Assembly: GCA_902494595.1 (NCBI GenBank)
Contig: CABUTY010000047.1
Span: 1-7,759 of the forward strand
Length of the DNA: 7,759 nucleotides
Direction of reading: 5' to 3'
Source of the DNA: an uncultured Porphyromonadaceae bacterium
GTDB lineage: Bacteria; Bacteroidota; Bacteroidia; Bacteroidales; Muribaculaceae
Part shown: positions 6,141-7,759 of the stretch, piece by piece
How the letters are laid out: the number at the start of each line of letters is the position of its first letter
Numbering within the stretch: position 1 is the first letter of the stretch
Program-made: the position numbers and the translations under genes
Notes under the pieces: generated by a model
What the model saw: only the letters and a program-made list of their open reading frames with translations
What the model was told of the DNA's origin: nothing
Database searches by the model: none

Positions 6141-7715
6141 ATGGAAGACCTGAGCTCACTTGTGGACTGGTCGCGTCTGCAATTCGCCTTGACGGCAATA
6201 TATCACTGGCTCTTTGTGCCTCTCACGCTTGGCTTATCGGTAATCGTGGCCATTATGGAGTCGATATACCTTAAAAGCGGCAATACCAAGTGGCTTCATG
6301 CCACAAAATTCTGGATGACCCTTTTCGGCATCAATTTCGCCATAGGCGTCGCCACAGGTCTGATTCTGGAATTTGAGTTCGGCACCAACTGGAGCAACTA
6401 TTCCTGGTTTGTTGGCGACATCTTCGGTGCGCCTCTCGCAATAGAGGGATTGCTCGCCTTCTTCCTGGAAGCCACGTTCGGCGCCGTGATGTTCTTCGGC
6501 TGGAACAAGGTAAGTCCACGCTTCCATCTTGTCTCCACATGGCTTACCGCCATAGGGGCAAGCATATCGGCATTGTGGATACTCGTGGCCAACGCATGGA
6601 TGCAGCTTCCCGTAGGCATGGAGTTCGACCCCGACCAGATGCGCAATGTGATGACCGACTTCTGGGCTCTCTTCTCGCCCATAGCCCTCAACAAGTTTTT
6701 CCACGCCGTATTCAGCGGATGGGCTCTTGCCGGTGTGTTCGTGATAGGCGTCAGCTCCTATTTCCTGCTGAAGAAACGCAACCGCGACTTTGCCGTGATG
6801 TCGATGAAAGTGGGGGCATGGACAGGACTTGCCGGCATGCTGCTCACCATGTGGACGGGCGACGGCTCCGCCGTGCAGGTGGCTCGCCACCAGCCCATGA
6901 AGCTCGCTGCGATGGAAGGTCTTTATCATGGCCATAACGGCCAGGGATTCACCATCATAGGCATTGTGAACCCCGACAAGGAATGGAACGACGACAAGCC
7001 GGAATACAACGGCCATATCGCCGTGCCTTACGTTCTTTCGGTACTTGCCAACCATGACCCCAAATCATTCGTGCCCGGTGTGACCGACATTGTCAACGGA
7101 GTAAGTCTCGATGCCAACGGCGATACCATCAACACAGTATCCTACAGTGAGCGCATCAGCATGGGCCTCGCGGCCCGCCAGGCTCTCGCCGACTATGGCG
7201 CCGCCCGTAACGCCAAGGATTCCGTCGCAATGGCCGCCGCCCTCAAGACTTTCCGCGACAATTACAAATATTTCGGTTATGCCTACTTCACCGATGTCAA
7301 GGAAGCCATCCCCCCGATAGGTCTCACATTCACCACCTTCCGAATCATGGTATACCTCGGAGGTTATTTCCTGCTCTTTTACGTAGTGACACTCCTTCTC
7401 ATATACCGCAAGAATCTAATCGACCGTTCAAGATGGTTCTATTGGGTGGCCATGCTGAGCGTTCCCCTGATGTGGGTATGCTCCGAAGCCGGTTGGTGTG
7501 TAGCCGAAGTGGGTCGTCAGCCCTGGACTATTCAGGACCTTCTGCCTACAAAGGCCGCCATCTCCGACATCCCCACAAGTTCCGTGGTGGTGACTTTCTG
7601 GATGTTCGCCGCAGTATTCACCCTGCTCCTCGCCGCCGAGGTCAGCATCATGGTGAAATACATTGATAAAAAATCCAGAACGAGTATGCTCGCTCCCGAA
7701 TCATCAACCTATTAA
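6141..7715 (+). CDS. cydA: Cytochrome bd quinol oxidase, subunit I
   Basis: This 524-residue inner-membrane subunit oxidises quinol and passes electrons through haems b558, b595 and d to reduce oxygen to water. In gut Bacteroidales the enzyme gives oxygen scavenging and growth at nanomolar oxygen. The opening SRLQFALTAIYHWLFVPLTLG matches E. coli CydA closely. Haem ligands are present: H22 (E. coli H19), H188 (H186; KFFHAVFSG) and M403 (M393; FRIMVYLG). Acidic residues E102 and E110 of the proton path lie in GDIFGAPLAIEG-LLAFFLE. The quinol-binding Q-loop starts at about 250 with K254 and E259 (KLAAME), and E449 and GRQPW (458-462) follow. Helices lie at roughly 13-42, 56-77, 95-119, 128-152, 186-210, 222-238, 397-421, 433-450 and 481-507. 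The length equals that of E. coli CydA (522). The ATG has no Shine-Dalgarno motif. A cydB-like beginning follows within 11 nt. Confidence 0.96.
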   Translation: MEDLSSLVDWSRLQFALTAIYHWLFVPLTLGLSVIVAIMESIYLKSGNTKWLHATKFWMTLFGINFAIGVATGLILEFEFGTNWSNYSWFVGDIFGAPLAIEGLLAFFLEATFGAVMFFGWNKVSPRFHLVSTWLTAIGASISALWILVANAWMQLPVGMEFDPDQMRNVMTDFWALFSPIALNKFFHAVFSGWALAGVFVIGVSSYFLLKKRNRDFAVMSMKVGAWTGLAGMLLTMWTGDGSAVQVARHQPMKLAAMEGLYHGHNGQGFTIIGIVNPDKEWNDDKPEYNGHIAVPYVLSVLANHDPKSFVPGVTDIVNGVSLDANGDTINTVSYSERISMGLAARQALADYGAARNAKDSVAMAAALKTFRDNYKYFGYAYFTDVKEAIPPIGLTFTTFRIMVYLGGYFLLFYVVTLLLIYRKNLIDRSRWFYWVAMLSVPLMWVCSEAGWCVAEVGRQPWTIQDLLPTKAAISDIPTSSVVVTFWMFAAVFTLLLAAEVSIMVKYIDKKSRTSMLAPESSTY

Positions 7716-7726
7716 ATTCCACAGCC

Positions 7727-7759
7727 ATGACATAAGAAAATCTTCAGGATTATATGTGG
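7727..7759 (+). CDS. cydB: Probable 5' end of cydB, with an in-frame TAA at codon 3
   Basis: After the cydA stop the frame starting at ATG 7727 reads M-T-stop-E-N-L-Q-D-Y-M-W up to the window edge. With Tyr at the third position it would resemble the usual Bacteroidota CydB N-terminus (MTYEFLQ-x-YWW, from memory), and cydB is the expected next gene, encoding the second oxidase subunit. As written, translation from 7727 ends at once. The first usable start would be ATG 7754, which has AGGA (7746-7749) four nt upstream and would remove nine N-terminal residues just before the first membrane helix. Only 33 nt are visible, so the identity rests on position and a short match. Confidence 0.45.

Noticed and set aside
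6234..7055. 273-codon minus-strand frame opposite cydA
   Set aside because: It is antisense to a well-conserved cydA and has a His/Gly-rich, low-complexity composition with no motif. It is explained by codon bias of cydA.

Overview
The window looks like an ordinary chromosomal segment from a member of the Bacteroidales. The moderate to high GC content and the overall character would suit a Muribaculaceae-like gut commensal, but the family is a guess. Three things support the order: a DUF4494 gene directly upstream of yggS (DUF4494 is, as I recall it, confined to Bacteroidota), three intergenic promoters of the Bacteroidota type (-33 TTTG, about 20 nt, -7 TAnnTTTG), and start codons preceded by A/T-rich sequence, mostly without Shine-Dalgarno motifs.

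Minus strand, read from right to left: a promoter near 4985-5016 drives DUF4494 (4957-4517) and yggS (4520-3852), which overlap by 4 nt. After a 42-nt gap come a 12-helix MFS sugar transporter of the fucose-permease type (3809-2163) and, 10 nt further on, transketolase (2152-119). All four probably form one transcription unit. Beyond transketolase lies an initiator tRNA-Met (53-1, cut by the window edge) with its own well-formed promoter at 67-98. The operon combines PLP homeostasis with sugar uptake and the non-oxidative pentose phosphate pathway.

Plus strand: a 184-nt divergent intergenic region (4958-5141) also holds the promoter of a Rpn/PD-(D/E)XK nuclease-family gene (5142-6053), whose C-terminus carries octapeptide EGR repeats. 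After an 87-nt gap comes cydA (6141-7715), subunit I of cytochrome bd quinol oxidase. The last 33 nt look like the beginning of cydB, but the reading frame that best matches the cydB N-terminus has TAA at codon 3.

I see no insertion sequence, CRISPR array, prophage or attachment site. The points most worth a second look are the apparent stop at the start of cydB, a possible internal start in the rpn-like gene (a gene-within-a-gene arrangement), and two extracytoplasmic insertions at pseudo-symmetric positions in the transporter.
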